From the NCBI RefSeq assembly GCF_001467745.1, contig NZ_LNYG01000012.1:80996-144995 (forward strand): a stretch of 64,000 nucleotides of DNA. The letters are read 5' to 3'. Source of the stretch: Legionella jamestowniensis (GTDB lineage Bacteria; Pseudomonadota; Gammaproteobacteria; Legionellales; Legionellaceae). Below, piece by piece: positions 25,273 through 35,191 of this stretch (the first letter of the stretch is position 1; each line of letters opens with the position of its first letter). The position numbers were made by a program, and so were the translations under genes. Below the pieces are notes generated by a model. It was given only the letters and a program-made list of their open reading frames with translations, did not search any database and had not been told where the DNA came from.

Positions 25273-26553
25273 ATGAAACGGATTTTAGTTGTGTTAAGTT
25301 ATTTTTTTATTGCAGCAACCTATGCCGCTGTTTTCTCACCTGCAGAAATTACAACACTAAAACAAAATTTTATTGCAAATATTACTGATACTGGTGCAGT
25401 CATTGCCTCACCCTCCAGATATTACCCTGACTATTATTACGATTGGGTACGTGATGCCGCAATTACCATGGATTTGATTGAAACATGGTATGAAAAAGAT
25501 AAAAAGCCTGAAGATAAAGCACGACTTTATAACTACGTCCATTGGGTAGAAAAAGCACAGCAGCAAACAGATACACTTCCCGGACAAGACATTTTGGGTG
25601 AGCCGAAATTTTATTTAGATGGACACGCTTATGATGGACCTTGGGGACGGCCACAAAATGATGGTCCTGCGCTTAGAGCACTCACGTTAATACGTTTTGC
25701 GCATACTCTAATAGCCAATAATGAAACGAACTATGTCCGTACCCACCTTTATGGTGGCGGCTTGGAACCCAAATCCATGGGTGCCATTAAAATGGATTTG
25801 GAATATATTGCTCACCACTGGCAAGATAAAAACTATGATTTATGGGAAGAGGTGTATGGCGATCACTTCTTTACCGTCATGGTTCAGAGAAAAGCATTAA
25901 TCGAAGGTGCCAAATTAGCAAGCGAACTTAATGAGGCTTCAGCAGCTGCCTTTTACACAGAGCAAGCCCGTCTAATGGAAGAGCGCTTAAATCAACATAT
26001 TGATAAAGACAAGGCCATTATTCAAGCGACCTTAGCCCCACATCCCGGTCCTCAAAAAACAAATGAGTTAGATTCAGCAGTGATGCTGGGCGTATTACTT
26101 GGATATACCGACGATAACCCATTTCTTCCTAGTAATCCTTACGTCAAAAATACTGCGACTGCACTGAAGGAGCAATTTAAAATGCTCTATCCTATTAATG
26201 ATAACCACTCTGAAGCTTTGCTTTTTGGGCGCTACCCAGGCGATACTTACGATGGTTACCGTAATGATGGCTTAGGTAATCCCTGGTTTATCCTCACAGC
26301 AACAATGGCTGAATATTATTACAAACTGGCTGCAATGCTTCCTGCTGACAATAAACATCATGCTTTAACTCATTCTTATATAAAACAAGGCGACAACTAT
26401 TTAAAACTTATTAAATCTTATGCTCCTAATCTAATCATGAACGAACAGATTAATCTCAATACTGGTATTCAACAAGGTGCTACCTCCTTAACCTGGAGTT
26501 ATGTTGCCGTTCTTCGAGCAATAAATTTAAGGGAATCATTAAAATTACATTAA
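25273..26553 (+). CDS. gamA: Secreted glucoamylase (GH15)
   Basis: 426 residues with a short signal peptide (MKRILVVLSYFFIAATYA). GH15 motifs are YYYDWVRDAAIT near residue 55, GPWGRPQNDGPALRA near 120, and a C-terminal half containing YRNDGLGNPWFI and GATSLTWSY. The enzyme releases glucose from starch/glycogen; in L. pneumophila GamA is exported by the type II system and degrades host glycogen. It lies beyond the sugar transporter and Entner-Doudoroff genes as in L. pneumophila, though an orphan gene intervenes here. AAGGGG precedes the ATG. Confidence 0.93.
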   Translation: MKRILVVLSYFFIAATYAAVFSPAEITTLKQNFIANITDTGAVIASPSRYYPDYYYDWVRDAAITMDLIETWYEKDKKPEDKARLYNYVHWVEKAQQQTDTLPGQDILGEPKFYLDGHAYDGPWGRPQNDGPALRALTLIRFAHTLIANNETNYVRTHLYGGGLEPKSMGAIKMDLEYIAHHWQDKNYDLWEEVYGDHFFTVMVQRKALIEGAKLASELNEASAAAFYTEQARLMEERLNQHIDKDKAIIQATLAPHPGPQKTNELDSAVMLGVLLGYTDDNPFLPSNPYVKNTATALKEQFKMLYPINDNHSEALLFGRYPGDTYDGYRNDGLGNPWFILTATMAEYYYKLAAMLPADNKHHALTHSYIKQGDNYLKLIKSYAPNLIMNEQINLNTGIQQGATSLTWSYVAVLRAINLRESLKLH

Positions 26554-26802
26554 TGCTACTTCTGTGGTATTTGGTAAAAATTCGATCGTTTTATTCATAT
26601 TGAAAAAACCATACTTGGTTTGCGCTGAGGTCGGAAACGACCTGTAGCCGCCAGGTATGAATTTTTTTACTGTTAGTTGAACATACACATTGTAAATAGA
26701 AGAAAAGAGTAAGGGGGGTCATTTTGACCCAACAAGTTAGGCATGGGTTTATATGATACACACTATGTGATAATTTATCACTTTTCAAATTTGGACACTA
26801 AG
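26554..26802. other. Intergenic with hairpins after gamA
   Basis: No gene was seen. AGGTCG-GAAA-CGACCT (26628-26643) is a perfect hairpin with a GNRA tetraloop. An alternative stem ACCTG/CAGGT (26640-26644 / 26652-26656) shares its 3' arm and precedes ATGAATTTTTTT. The two are mutually exclusive, and the second could act as a weak terminator for gamA. Confidence 0.45.
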
Positions 26803-27735
26803 ATGAAATTATCAAACAATCCCTTTATTAGAGAAATAAAACGAGAAGCGAATGGTCATTATTTAATTTTTATTCATCCACAAAAACGCATGGCATTATC
26901 TAGTTTTTTCTTTCAAGATGGAATTGAGGGGCACTATAAAGAGGATAGATATGAAATAGAAAATCTGCTTGAAATCTTTGATGAAGACACCATGAAAATT
27001 TACATTGATTGTCATAGGTCGTTACCTGAAGAGCTTAAAAAGGAATTAAGACAGGCCATTTCATTACTATCCGAAACATCGGATAGTAATGAAAATAATT
27101 TTCAAGGGTTTTCTAAATCACATTTTACAAGTGATTTTGTTAATGGCCTTACAGAATGGTTTAATACAGTTCATAAAACTATAGGTTCTTCAGCATTACC
27201 TAAACTAAACATCAGTAATCTCTTTTATGACATTTTTGAAGTTATTATTCCTGCGGAAAAGCGGAAAAGTGAAGTCAAGACCGACATGCATTTTAAGCCT
27301 GTTATGGTTCAACCAATTGTCGAATATAATACTTACAAAATCAAATATCCAGAAATTGAGCAATATATAGGAATATCCTATATAACCTTGCGACAATTTG
27401 AAAACGCTTATATTGAGTTAGATCGCTTCCCCAAGTCATCTAGATCAAAAATAATTGCGTCTCCTGAAGACTATTTAAATTCATGGCCTTATTTATTTAA
27501 AGGAGCAGAGAGTATTTTTGTCATCAATAAATGGGTGGATCATCTCGTCCAAAATCAAATCAATCCTGTTTCAAAAGAGCAATTTAGCAGTAGCGAACTT
27601 CAAAAATTAAAAGAGCTACAACAAACAAGCAATGAATTCACTGAGAAGATATGTACATTGATGCAAGGTCTTTTTGATTTTTATCAACTGCCTAATGTGC
27701 GGTTTGATTTATCAATTAACCATCAATTCACTTGA
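26803..27735 (+). CDS. Hypothetical protein, 310 residues
   Basis: Not recognised. It is soluble, with short alternating strands at the N-terminus (HYLIFIHPQKRMALSSFFF) and a helical remainder. The region RKSEVKTDMHFKPVMVQPIVEYNTYKIKYPEIEQYIGISYITLRQFENAY is distinctive but unknown (quoted only to mark residues about 165-210; see KYPEIEQYIGI as its core). The ATG at 26803 is preferred over one at 26743, which would add a hydrophobic run of unclear purpose. It lies between gamA and the sugar transporter, separating genes adjacent in L. pneumophila, so it may be an insertion. Confidence 0.55.
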   Translation: MKLSNNPFIREIKREANGHYLIFIHPQKRMALSSFFFQDGIEGHYKEDRYEIENLLEIFDEDTMKIYIDCHRSLPEELKKELRQAISLLSETSDSNENNFQGFSKSHFTSDFVNGLTEWFNTVHKTIGSSALPKLNISNLFYDIFEVIIPAEKRKSEVKTDMHFKPVMVQPIVEYNTYKIKYPEIEQYIGISYITLRQFENAYIELDRFPKSSRSKIIASPEDYLNSWPYLFKGAESIFVINKWVDHLVQNQINPVSKEQFSSSELQKLKELQQTSNEFTEKICTLMQGLFDFYQLPNVRFDLSINHQFT

Positions 27736-27865
27736 TAAACATCCTCTAATTTCTTTATGTACGGTCACTTAAGAGCATGCCGTAATAAAACAATAATTGG
27801 TTGTTTACAGTACGGAGTCTATGCATAACAATGGCAATTAATGCTTTATCTTAATTTTTAATTTT

Positions 27866-27881
27866 GCGCACCTCGGTGCGC
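27866..27881. repeat. GC-rich palindrome between convergent genes
   Basis: GCGCACC-TC-GGTGCGC is a perfect 7-bp inverted repeat in otherwise AT-rich DNA between the orphan gene and the convergent sugar transporter. No T run follows on either strand, so it is not a standard terminator, although it may pause transcription. Confidence 0.45.
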
Positions 27882-27975
27882 GTCCCTCCATAAATATTTT
27901 TATCTTCCTGATGTTCTGACCGAGTCTTTTTTAGGAAGCTCACCCTTAGTGTACATTTCGTATATGTATTGAAAT

Positions 27976-29379
27976 TTACTCATAAGCCAGGCCTCCCTCA
28001 TCGATTGAGATAGCTTCTTCACTTCGTCCCAGATCTCGCAACGGATAGCCTCGCATTAAATGAGCCTCAATGGCCTCCAGGCTAAGGTTTTTAGTTTCTG
28101 GCATGTAATAATAAGTATAAAAAAGGCCCAATAGACAGATTAAAGCATAAAGGGCAAACGTAAACTCAATGCCAAATTGATGATGTAAAATGGGGAAACT
28201 AAATACGGTTAACGTATTAAATCCCCAGTTACTAATAGAGGAAAGTCCCATTCCTATCCCCCGGACATGCAAGGGAAATATTTCTGACATTGCTATATGC
28301 GGTACAGGTCCTATACTGATTGCAAAGGAAAAAATATAAACTGTTAAACACAATACCGAAAGATAAGCTAATAAAGAAGCATGATAAAAGGAAAAAAGAC
28401 TAAGTGAAGCCAAGCTAATGCAAGCACCAGTAAAACCGATTAATAATAACTTGCGCCTTCCTGTTCTATCGACATACATCATAGCAATAATAGTGACTAA
28501 TAAATTCACCAACCCAATACCCATTGTTGCTAAAATCTGCCCTACAGTATTTGTGAACCCGAGATTTTTGAAAATTTCTGGCGCAAAATAAATAATTACG
28601 TTGATTCCGCTCAATTGTTGCAAGCAAAACAATATCATACCTAACATTAACACCGGTAATAATGGTTTTTTAAAAATTAAGCGCCAATTATTTCCTTTAG
28701 GCTCATTAGCAAGTGTTGTCTGTATTTCGGCTAACTCATCATTAATAGGCTGGTTGTTGCGCAAACGTTTCAATGCTTTAGCAGCTTCATCATCCCTGCC
28801 AGCACTAACTAACCAACGTGGTGACTCTGGTAAAAAGAAAACCCCAAACACTAAAATTAATGCTGGGGCTGCACTGGAGGCAAACATTGCCCTCCAAGCT
28901 TGATGTTCAATTAATAAATAATTGACTGAATAAGCACAAACAATTCCTATCGTAATTGCCAATTGATAAACAGCAACTATTGCGCCTCTTAATTGCATGG
29001 GGGCGGTTTCTGCAAGATAGAGAGGTGTTGTTACTGCAGCAGTGCCAATAGCAATGCCAAGGACAAAACGGGCAACAATTAACATCCACTCTTCAGCAGC
29101 TATAGCTGTCCCTAATGCACCGATAAGAAAAAGGACACCTGCAGTAAAAAGGGTAGCGCGCCTACCAAAGCGTTTGGCAAAACGAGAAGCTAAAACTGCC
29201 CCGATGAGCATCGAGCCTATTAATGCTCCAAAAGGCAACGCGGAAGTCATGACACCTACATCGGTATGTGTCAGACCAAAGTAATTTCGGACCAAATCCA
29301 AAGAACCAGCGATGATACCCTCATCATAGCCAAATAAAAAACCCGTTACGGATCCAATAATTGCTACCAACCAGGCCAT
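27976..29379 (-). CDS. Sugar-porter MFS transporter
   Basis: 467 residues, 12 membrane helices. Sugar-porter signatures are GRRATLF after helix 2, RFVLGIAIGTAAVTTPLYLAE in helices 4-5 (quoted as RFVLGIAIG and PLYLAE), PESPRWLV after helix 6, GRRKLLL after helix 8 and PETKNLSLE at the C-terminus. QQLSGINVIIYF in helix 7 is the substrate-binding motif of glucose/xylose/galactose proton symporters. It is the last gene of the Entner-Doudoroff operon, 32 bases after eda, and most likely imports glucose. Confidence 0.92.
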   Translation of the reverse strand: MAWLVAIIGSVTGFLFGYDEGIIAGSLDLVRNYFGLTHTDVGVMTSALPFGALIGSMLIGAVLASRFAKRFGRRATLFTAGVLFLIGALGTAIAAEEWMLIVARFVLGIAIGTAAVTTPLYLAETAPMQLRGAIVAVYQLAITIGIVCAYSVNYLLIEHQAWRAMFASSAAPALILVFGVFFLPESPRWLVSAGRDDEAAKALKRLRNNQPINDELAEIQTTLANEPKGNNWRLIFKKPLLPVLMLGMILFCLQQLSGINVIIYFAPEIFKNLGFTNTVGQILATMGIGLVNLLVTIIAMMYVDRTGRRKLLLIGFTGACISLASLSLFSFYHASLLAYLSVLCLTVYIFSFAISIGPVPHIAMSEIFPLHVRGIGMGLSSISNWGFNTLTVFSFPILHHQFGIEFTFALYALICLLGLFYTYYYMPETKNLSLEAIEAHLMRGYPLRDLGRSEEAISIDEGGLAYE

Positions 29380-29411
29380 ATTTATATCCTTAACCCTCTA
29401 AATCCTATCAA

Positions 29412-30065
29412 TCAAAGTATACGGTTTGCTTGTGCTTTCGCAGTTGCAGCCAACTCGGTAATACGATGCCATTTTTTTTCTTTAATTGCCTCAGCTGGTA
29501 CAATCCAACTTCCGCCCACACACTCTACATTAGGTAAACTTAAATAGTCTAGAAAGTTTTTCTCATTAACTCCTCCTGTAGCACAAAATTTAAGGCCTGG
29601 GAAAGGCCCATAAATAGCCTTGAGCATGCCCATCCCTCCTACCATCTCAGCAGGAAAAAATTTAAAACAAGTGTAGCCAGACTGAATCCCTTCCATTAAC
29701 TCTGAAATACTTGAAGCGCCTGGTATATAAGGAATGTTAATTTTACAGCCAGCTTGCAGCAATTCCAAAGTAAGTCCGGGACTAATCAAGAACTGTGCGT
29801 CCGCCTCCATACATGCTTCTAATTGCTGTATCGTCGTCACAGTGCCTGCACCAATTATTGCTTCAGGGATTTCTTTTCTTAGCAAACGAATTGCTTCAAG
29901 TGCGACGGGGGTTCTTAATGTGACCTCCAGTATATTAATACCACCTGCAATGAGAGCCTTTGCCAAGGGGAGTGCCTCATCAAGTTGATTAAGCACAATG
30001 ACAGGTATTACTGGGCTTAAAGCAAACAACTCTTCAGCCCCAGATTTTTCATTGGCAAACGGCAT
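29412..30065 (-). CDS. eda: 2-dehydro-3-deoxyphosphogluconate (KDPG) aldolase
   Basis: 217 residues, full length for Eda. The Schiff-base lysine lies in CFKFFPAE, EVTLRT holds the catalytic Glu, and GAGTV plus CATGGVNEKN form the phosphate-binding parts of the TIM barrel. It splits KDPG into pyruvate and glyceraldehyde-3-phosphate. The start overlaps the end of glk by 17 bases. The ATG at 30065 has AAAAGGGG about 5 bases upstream; a GTG at 30071 is too close to that site. Confidence 0.95.
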   Translation of the reverse strand: MPFANEKSGAEELFALSPVIPVIVLNQLDEALPLAKALIAGGINILEVTLRTPVALEAIRLLRKEIPEAIIGAGTVTTIQQLEACMEADAQFLISPGLTLELLQAGCKINIPYIPGASSISELMEGIQSGYTCFKFFPAEMVGGMGMLKAIYGPFPGLKFCATGGVNEKNFLDYLSLPNVECVGGSWIVPAEAIKEKKWHRITELAATAKAQANRIL

Positions 30066-31062
30066 AAGCACCCCTTTTCATTATTTGTTTTAAATATGCT
30101 GCGGCACCTATTAAGCCAGGTTGCTCTGCAGTAATCACATAAGTTGGAATTTGGCGGTTAAACGTACTTGAGCGCCCTTTGTTCTCGAAACGAGCCCTAA
30201 AACTACTGGATTCTATTAATGGCAGTAATTTCGGCACAATACCCCCGGCAATGTAAACACCACCTAATGCACCCAACGTCAGTGCTAAATCACCCGCATA
30301 ACATCCAAGACTTGCAAAAAATTGATTGACTGCCGCAAATGCCAGCTCGCACTGCCTTGTCAAGGCTAATGTTGAAATTTGTGCGGCAGATAAAAGCTCT
30401 GCTTTTTTTCCCTGGTAAGAGGCCAAGGCTAAATAAATCGCTTCAAGCCCTGACCCAGACAGTAAGCGTTCACAAGACACATGGCCATATTTAACTGCTA
30501 AATGGCGTTGAATAAACCACTCCTGCTCTGTTTGAGCAGCCCAGGTTGCGTGTCCCCCCTCTCCTGCAACAGGAATAAATCCATTGGCAGTTGGGATTAA
30601 ATGAGCGACCCCTAAACCAGTGCCAGCGCCTAATACCACCATTGGTTTGCTTAAATCAGTAGTTCCTTGGCCAATTTGAATTTTTTCTTCATTCGTCAAC
30701 AAGGGCAAGCTCATCGCGGCTGCAGTAAAATCATTCATGACTTGTAACTCTGCAATATTTAGTTGCTCTTTTATTTCGCGAATTGAGAATTGCCAATGAA
30801 AATTAGTCATGCTCACCAGGTCATCGATAACCGGGCAGGCTATAGCGATAGCAATATGTCTTATCGCAGCAAGTTTTTGGCTTTCTTGATAATAGGTTAA
30901 TGCCGCTATTAAGTTTGGAAAATTAGCACAAGGATAAACGGCTACTTTGTCAACGTGCCAATTACTAAAATCGACCCGGCTAAACCGTGCATTAGTACCG
31001 CCAATATCAGCTACAATTGCGAATTGTTCGTCAGTATGGAAAACATGCTGTAAGTTAATCAT
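30049..31062 (-). CDS. glk: Glucokinase
   Basis: 337 residues. The ATP-phosphate loop is VADIGGTNARFS, ending the first strand. The second phosphate motif GAGTGLGVAHL and the sugar-binding GEGGHATWAAQ region match bacterial group A glucokinases. It phosphorylates imported glucose for entry to Zwf. The ATG at 31062 overlaps the last 8 bases of edd and has GAGG about 9 bases upstream, so the genes are translationally coupled. An open upstream extension would lie inside edd and is rejected. Confidence 0.95.
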   Translation of the reverse strand: MINLQHVFHTDEQFAIVADIGGTNARFSRVDFSNWHVDKVAVYPCANFPNLIAALTYYQESQKLAAIRHIAIAIACPVIDDLVSMTNFHWQFSIREIKEQLNIAELQVMNDFTAAAMSLPLLTNEEKIQIGQGTTDLSKPMVVLGAGTGLGVAHLIPTANGFIPVAGEGGHATWAAQTEQEWFIQRHLAVKYGHVSCERLLSGSGLEAIYLALASYQGKKAELLSAAQISTLALTRQCELAFAAVNQFFASLGCYAGDLALTLGALGGVYIAGGIVPKLLPLIESSSFRARFENKGRSSTFNRQIPTYVITAEQPGLIGAAAYLKQIMKRGAYAVCQ

Positions 31063-32887
31063 CAACGCTAACCTCAACTGGGAATAAACAGGAAGCACCT
31101 TGTTCTGCTCCCGTTAATTGCAGACGCATGTTAGCAAAAAGTTCTCTACCCATGCTGTACCCGATTTCTGTGCAATCATTCTTGTCAATGTAACGTTTCG
31201 CTAATTCATCTTCTGAGATTAGCAACTGTAAAATGCCCTTTTTGCTATCAATTAATATCATGTCACCCGTTTTAATTTTAGCAATTACGCCTCCTTCCGC
31301 AGCTTCCGGAGTAACATGAATCGCTGCAGGAACTTTTCCAGAAGCACCCGACATACGTCCATCGGTAACTAAGGCAACTTGAAATCCTTTATCCTGTAAT
31401 ACACCCAGCGGGGGCGTCAGTTTGTGAAGCTCCGGCATTCCGCATGCTTTTGGTCCTTGGAAACGAACAACAACCACACAATTTTTATTCAATTCACCGG
31501 CCTTAAATGCAGCCTCAAGCTCATGCTGGCTGGAAAACACCACTGCGGGAGCTTCAATGACTTCGGCCTCAGGTTGCAAAGCTGACGTTTTAATAACACC
31601 ACGACCTATATTCCCAGACAGTACTTGTACGCCACCCTCTTCTTTAAAGGGGCTAACAGGTGATCTTAATACACTTAAATCAAGCGATTCTTGAGGACCA
31701 TCTGTCCAGCACAGTTGCTTATTATCCGTTACAGGCTGTTTGGTATAATGGCGTAAGCCAAAACCCATTATTGTATGGACATCCTCATGAAGTAATCCTG
31801 CATCGAGCAAGCCACGAATTAAATAAGCCATACCGCCGGCCTGCTGGAATTGGTTAATATCAGCATTGCCGTTTGGGTAAATGCGAGCAATAAGCGGTGT
31901 AACAGCTGACAAGTCCGCAAAATCGTCCCAATTAATAAAAATACCTGCGGCGCGAGCAATAGCGACCAGATGCATGGTATGATTGGTCGACCCTCCCGTT
32001 GCCAGCAAAGCCACCATGCCATTTACAACCGCTTTTTCATCAATGATTTTGGCAATGGGCAAATAATTATCACCAAGATGGGTTAGCTTAACAATTTGCT
32101 GCCCAGCTTCTTGAGTTAACATCTCACGCAAAGCGGTTCCTGGGTTAACAAAAGAAGCACCAGGCAAGTGCAAGCCCATGGTTTCTATGACTAACTGATT
32201 GGAATTGGCTGTTCCATAAAATGTGCAGGTACCCGGTGAGTGATAAGAAGCAGCTTCAATATCCAATAATGCTTCTTTATCCATTTTTCCTTCCGCATAG
32301 AGCTGACGAATACGTGCTTTTTCCTTATTGGCAACGCCAGAAGGCATAGGACCTGCAGGAACAAATACAAAAGGCATATGGCCAAAGCTTAAAGCGGCTA
32401 TTAACAGCCCCGGAACGATTTTATCGCAAATCCCAAGCATTAAAGCCCCATCAAACATATTATGGGATAACGCAATAGCCGCCGACATCGCAATAATGTC
32501 TCGGCTCATAAGACTAAGTTCCATTCCTGGCTGCCCCTGAGTGACCCCGTCACACATTGCCGGTACCCCTCCAGCAAATTGAGCTGTCCCACCACTCTCC
32601 CTAATCGCTTTTTTTAATATGGCTGGATAATTCTCATAGGGTTGATGTGCGGACAACATGTCATTGTAGGCAGAAACAATTGCAATGTTTGGTGCTGTTG
32701 AAGCACGAAGCAATGCTTTTTCATGGGCTTGGCAGGCAGCAAAACCGTGCGCTAAATTCCCACACTGTAAAGAGGAACGATGAGGGCCTTTTTGCAGAGC
32801 TTTTTCAACGTGCATTAAGTAATTCGCCCGATGCTTTTTACTACGCGCAACAATTCGTTCAGTTATTTTTTTTATCTCAGGATGCAT
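31055..32887 (-). CDS. edd: 6-Phosphogluconate dehydratase
   Basis: 610 residues, full length for Edd, which carries an Fe-S cluster. Motifs are AMCDGVTQGQPGMELS, GGSTNHTMHLVAIARAAG (part), FQGPKACGMPELHKL and TDGRMSGASGKVPAAIHVTPEA (part), all typical of the IlvD/Edd family. It makes KDPG from 6-phosphogluconate. It starts 12 bases after pgl and overlaps glk at its end. No defects were seen. Confidence 0.96.
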   Translation of the reverse strand: MHPEIKKITERIVARSKKHRANYLMHVEKALQKGPHRSSLQCGNLAHGFAACQAHEKALLRASTAPNIAIVSAYNDMLSAHQPYENYPAILKKAIRESGGTAQFAGGVPAMCDGVTQGQPGMELSLMSRDIIAMSAAIALSHNMFDGALMLGICDKIVPGLLIAALSFGHMPFVFVPAGPMPSGVANKEKARIRQLYAEGKMDKEALLDIEAASYHSPGTCTFYGTANSNQLVIETMGLHLPGASFVNPGTALREMLTQEAGQQIVKLTHLGDNYLPIAKIIDEKAVVNGMVALLATGGSTNHTMHLVAIARAAGIFINWDDFADLSAVTPLIARIYPNGNADINQFQQAGGMAYLIRGLLDAGLLHEDVHTIMGFGLRHYTKQPVTDNKQLCWTDGPQESLDLSVLRSPVSPFKEEGGVQVLSGNIGRGVIKTSALQPEAEVIEAPAVVFSSQHELEAAFKAGELNKNCVVVVRFQGPKACGMPELHKLTPPLGVLQDKGFQVALVTDGRMSGASGKVPAAIHVTPEAAEGGVIAKIKTGDMILIDSKKGILQLLISEDELAKRYIDKNDCTEIGYSMGRELFANMRLQLTGAEQGASCLFPVEVSVDD

Positions 32888-32899
32888 GCTATTTCGTCC

Positions 32900-33586
32900 C
32901 TAGGGTGAATACATAATTTGAACATTTGCCGAGGGGTGATGTAAAAAAGCCCTGACAGGCATCTCTAGTGGATTTGTTCCGGCAATTGCTTTATTGAGAA
33001 CTTCCATTTTTTTCTTACCGACTAAATGTAAGAAAATGGTTCGGCTATTTAATAAGCGGGCTTTGCTTAACGAAATTCGCCGATAAGGCGCTTTCGTGGG
33101 ATGAACTGTTACTACAGAGAAAGAATCATCAGCAAGACATGCTGGAATTTCAGCGCTACATGGGAACAGTGAGGCGGTATGTCCATCTTCCCCCATACCA
33201 AGTATTACTACATCAAAGGCAGGTAACGTTGCAATACGAGTTTTAGTTTCATCTGAATCCTCATTCATTGCACTGTATAAACTTATAAAGGTTGCTCTTT
33301 CAGCCTTTTCTTTAAGCAAATAAGTTTTCACTAAATGCTCGTTACTATCGCTCTCACTTGGACTTATCCAACGCTCATCCGTCAGAATAATAGTCACTTT
33401 CTCCCAATCTAACGTGGTTGCGGCAAGTTTCTGAAATAGATTGACTGGCGTTTTCCCACCTGAAACCGCGAAGTAGGCTCGACCACGCTCAGTAATTGCT
33501 TGCGTGAGAATAGTTTTAATTTTTTCGACAAGCTGCTTATCAAGTTGCTCAGCATTATCAAATTGATATAAATGCATCTTATTCAT
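32900..33586 (-). CDS. pgl: 6-Phosphogluconolactonase
   Basis: 228 residues. [13 protein letters not shown] near the N-terminus, [13 protein letters not shown] and [14 protein letters not shown] are the three signatures of the DevB/Pgl family. It hydrolyses the lactone produced by Zwf. The ATG at 33586 overlaps the zwf stop by 8 bases, the same coupling seen at edd/glk; an ATG at 33577 is the alternative. The operon position and intactness are as expected. Confidence 0.93.
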   Translation of the reverse strand: MNKMHLYQFDNAEQLDKQLVEKIKTILTQAITERGRAYFAVSGGKTPVNLFQKLAATTLDWEKVTIILTDERWISPSESDSNEHLVKTYLLKEKAERATFISLYSAMNEDSDETKTRIATLPAFDVVILGMGEDGHTASLFPCSAEIPACLADDSFSVVTVHPTKAPYRRISLSKARLLNSRTIFLHLVGKKKMEVLNKAIAGTNPLEMPVRAFLHHPSANVQIMYSP

Positions 33587-35052
33587 CCCAGTTACGACCA
33601 CCCCGTGCTAACAACGACGTTGCTGCAACAGGCCCCCAGGTACCCGCCTGATAAGGAGCCGGGCCTTCATTAAAGCTACGCCAGGCATCTAAAATACCAT
33701 CAACCCATTTCCAAGCCTGTTCCACTTCATCACGCCGTACGAACAGATATTGATTTCCCAGCATGACTTCAAGCAACAACCGTTCATAAGCATCAGCAAT
33801 GCGCTGGGATTTAAACGTTTCATCAAAACTTAAATCCAGCTTCGATTGTTGTAACTGCATTGTTTCACCCAGGCCTGGAATTTTATTCATCATTTGAATT
33901 TCCACGCCTTCATCAGGTTGTAAGCGAATAATGAGTTTATTAGGTGACAGATGTTTATAAATCTGCTGAAAAATATTGTGGGGCTGGGGTTTAAAACTTA
34001 TGACTACTTCGCTATGTTTTTTAGGCATCCTTTTGCCAGTTCGTAAATAAAAAGGCACGCCAGCCCAACGCCAGTTATCAATGTTAACTTTAAGGGCTAC
34101 AAACGTTTCTGTTTTACTCTGTTGCCTGGCATCAGCTTCCTCCAAATAGCCAGGCACGGCCTTGCCATTCACAAATCCATGCACGTACTGCCCTCTTACT
34201 GTATTTTCCTGTACGTTAGTAAGGTTAATAGGCCGTAATGCTTTTAATACTTTAAGCTTTTCATCTCGAATACTGTCTGCATCAAGATTTTGTGGCGGCT
34301 CCATCGCAATGAGTGACAAAATTTGCAACAGATGATTTTGTACCATATCCCTTGTTTGTCCAGCATCATCATAGTACCCCCCAACGCCCTTCTACCCCCA
34401 CCTCTTCAGCGACGGTAATTTGCACATGATCAATTGCTGTATTGTCCCAGTGTGAAGAAAAAATAGGGTTTGCAAAACGTAACACCAGTAAATTTAATAC
34501 CGTTTCTTTACCTAGATAATGATCAATACGATAAATTTGATTTTCGTTGAAATAGTTTGAGACTTCATCATTAATAACAATCGATGACGATAAATTATGA
34601 CCAATCGGTTTTTCTAAGACCACTCGCGCATTGTCTTGAGCCAATCCTACTAAGGATAGCCCTTGGCTAATCTGGCCAAATAATGAAGGTGGTGTAGCAA
34701 AATAGCTTACTGGAACACGGGAAGTAGATTGGGTGACAGTAAGCAATTTCTCATAGTCAGTCGTTTGCCTTAAATCAATTTTTACGTAATTTAACCTTTG
34801 CTGCAGACGCTGCCATACGTCAGTTTCTAGCGAAGCGCCTATAAATTGTTGCAACTTGTCTTCTACAATATTTAGGTAACTTTGATGGTCCAGTTCTTCA
34901 CGTGCCACACCCGTAACTTGCATATCAGCATGAAGTAAACCTGCCTTTTCGAGTTGGTAAAGTGCAGGTAATAGTTTGCGGGATGCTAAATCGCCTAAAG
35001 TGCCGAATAAAATTAAATCACAAGCTTGTTTGCTACCTAACATTCTTGTCAT
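33579..35052 (-). pseudogene. zwf: Glucose-6-phosphate dehydrogenase, frameshifted in a G run
   Basis: The frame starts at ATG 35052 (AAGGA 6 bases upstream) with LILFGTLGDLASRKL, and reaches the active-site RIDHYLGKET. It then breaks after VGVEGRWG: the minus strand has six G (C6 at 34377-34382) where five would continue to [18 protein letters not shown]. Downstream, the rest of the enzyme is intact to NWDE at 33579, including KPQPHN and [15 protein letters not shown]. Corrected length is 490 residues, normal for Zwf. As sequenced, translation stops at 34369 after about 227 residues, losing much of the substrate domain. A homopolymer sequencing error, a true mutation, or a phase-variable run would all look like this. 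Everything else in the operon is intact, favouring error or recent change. Confidence 0.88.
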
Positions 35053-35110
35053 GTTTAATCCTTGACTCAATGACTTCATAAGTAACCCAAGAGTTTGTTA
35101 ACCTGAGCCG

Positions 35111-35132
35111 ATTCCACTCGCGAAAGTGGAAT
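35111..35132. promoter_or_regulatory. Palindromic operator candidate at the zwf transcription start
   Basis: ATTCCACT (35111-35118) and AGTGGAAT (35125-35132) form a perfect 8-bp inverted repeat with a 6-base centre. It begins 4 bases downstream of the -10 box of the zwf promoter, so it covers the expected start site and early leader. A repressor there could control the whole operon. It may equally fold as a 5' leader hairpin. Confidence 0.55.
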
Positions 35133-35135
35133 TCA

Positions 35136-35163
35136 ATTCTACAGCACTCAAGGGTAGCGTCAA
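35136..35163 (-). promoter_or_regulatory. Sigma70-type promoter of the Entner-Doudoroff operon
   Basis: On the minus strand TTGACG (35163-35158) and TAGAAT (35141-35136) are separated by 16 bp, about 85 bases upstream of the zwf ATG. Both hexamers are close to consensus. No other strong promoter was seen before pgl, edd, glk, eda or the transporter, and the genes overlap or abut. Confidence 0.65.
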
Positions 35164-35191
35164 CCTAATTCTCGTTGAGAAGACAGTTAGG

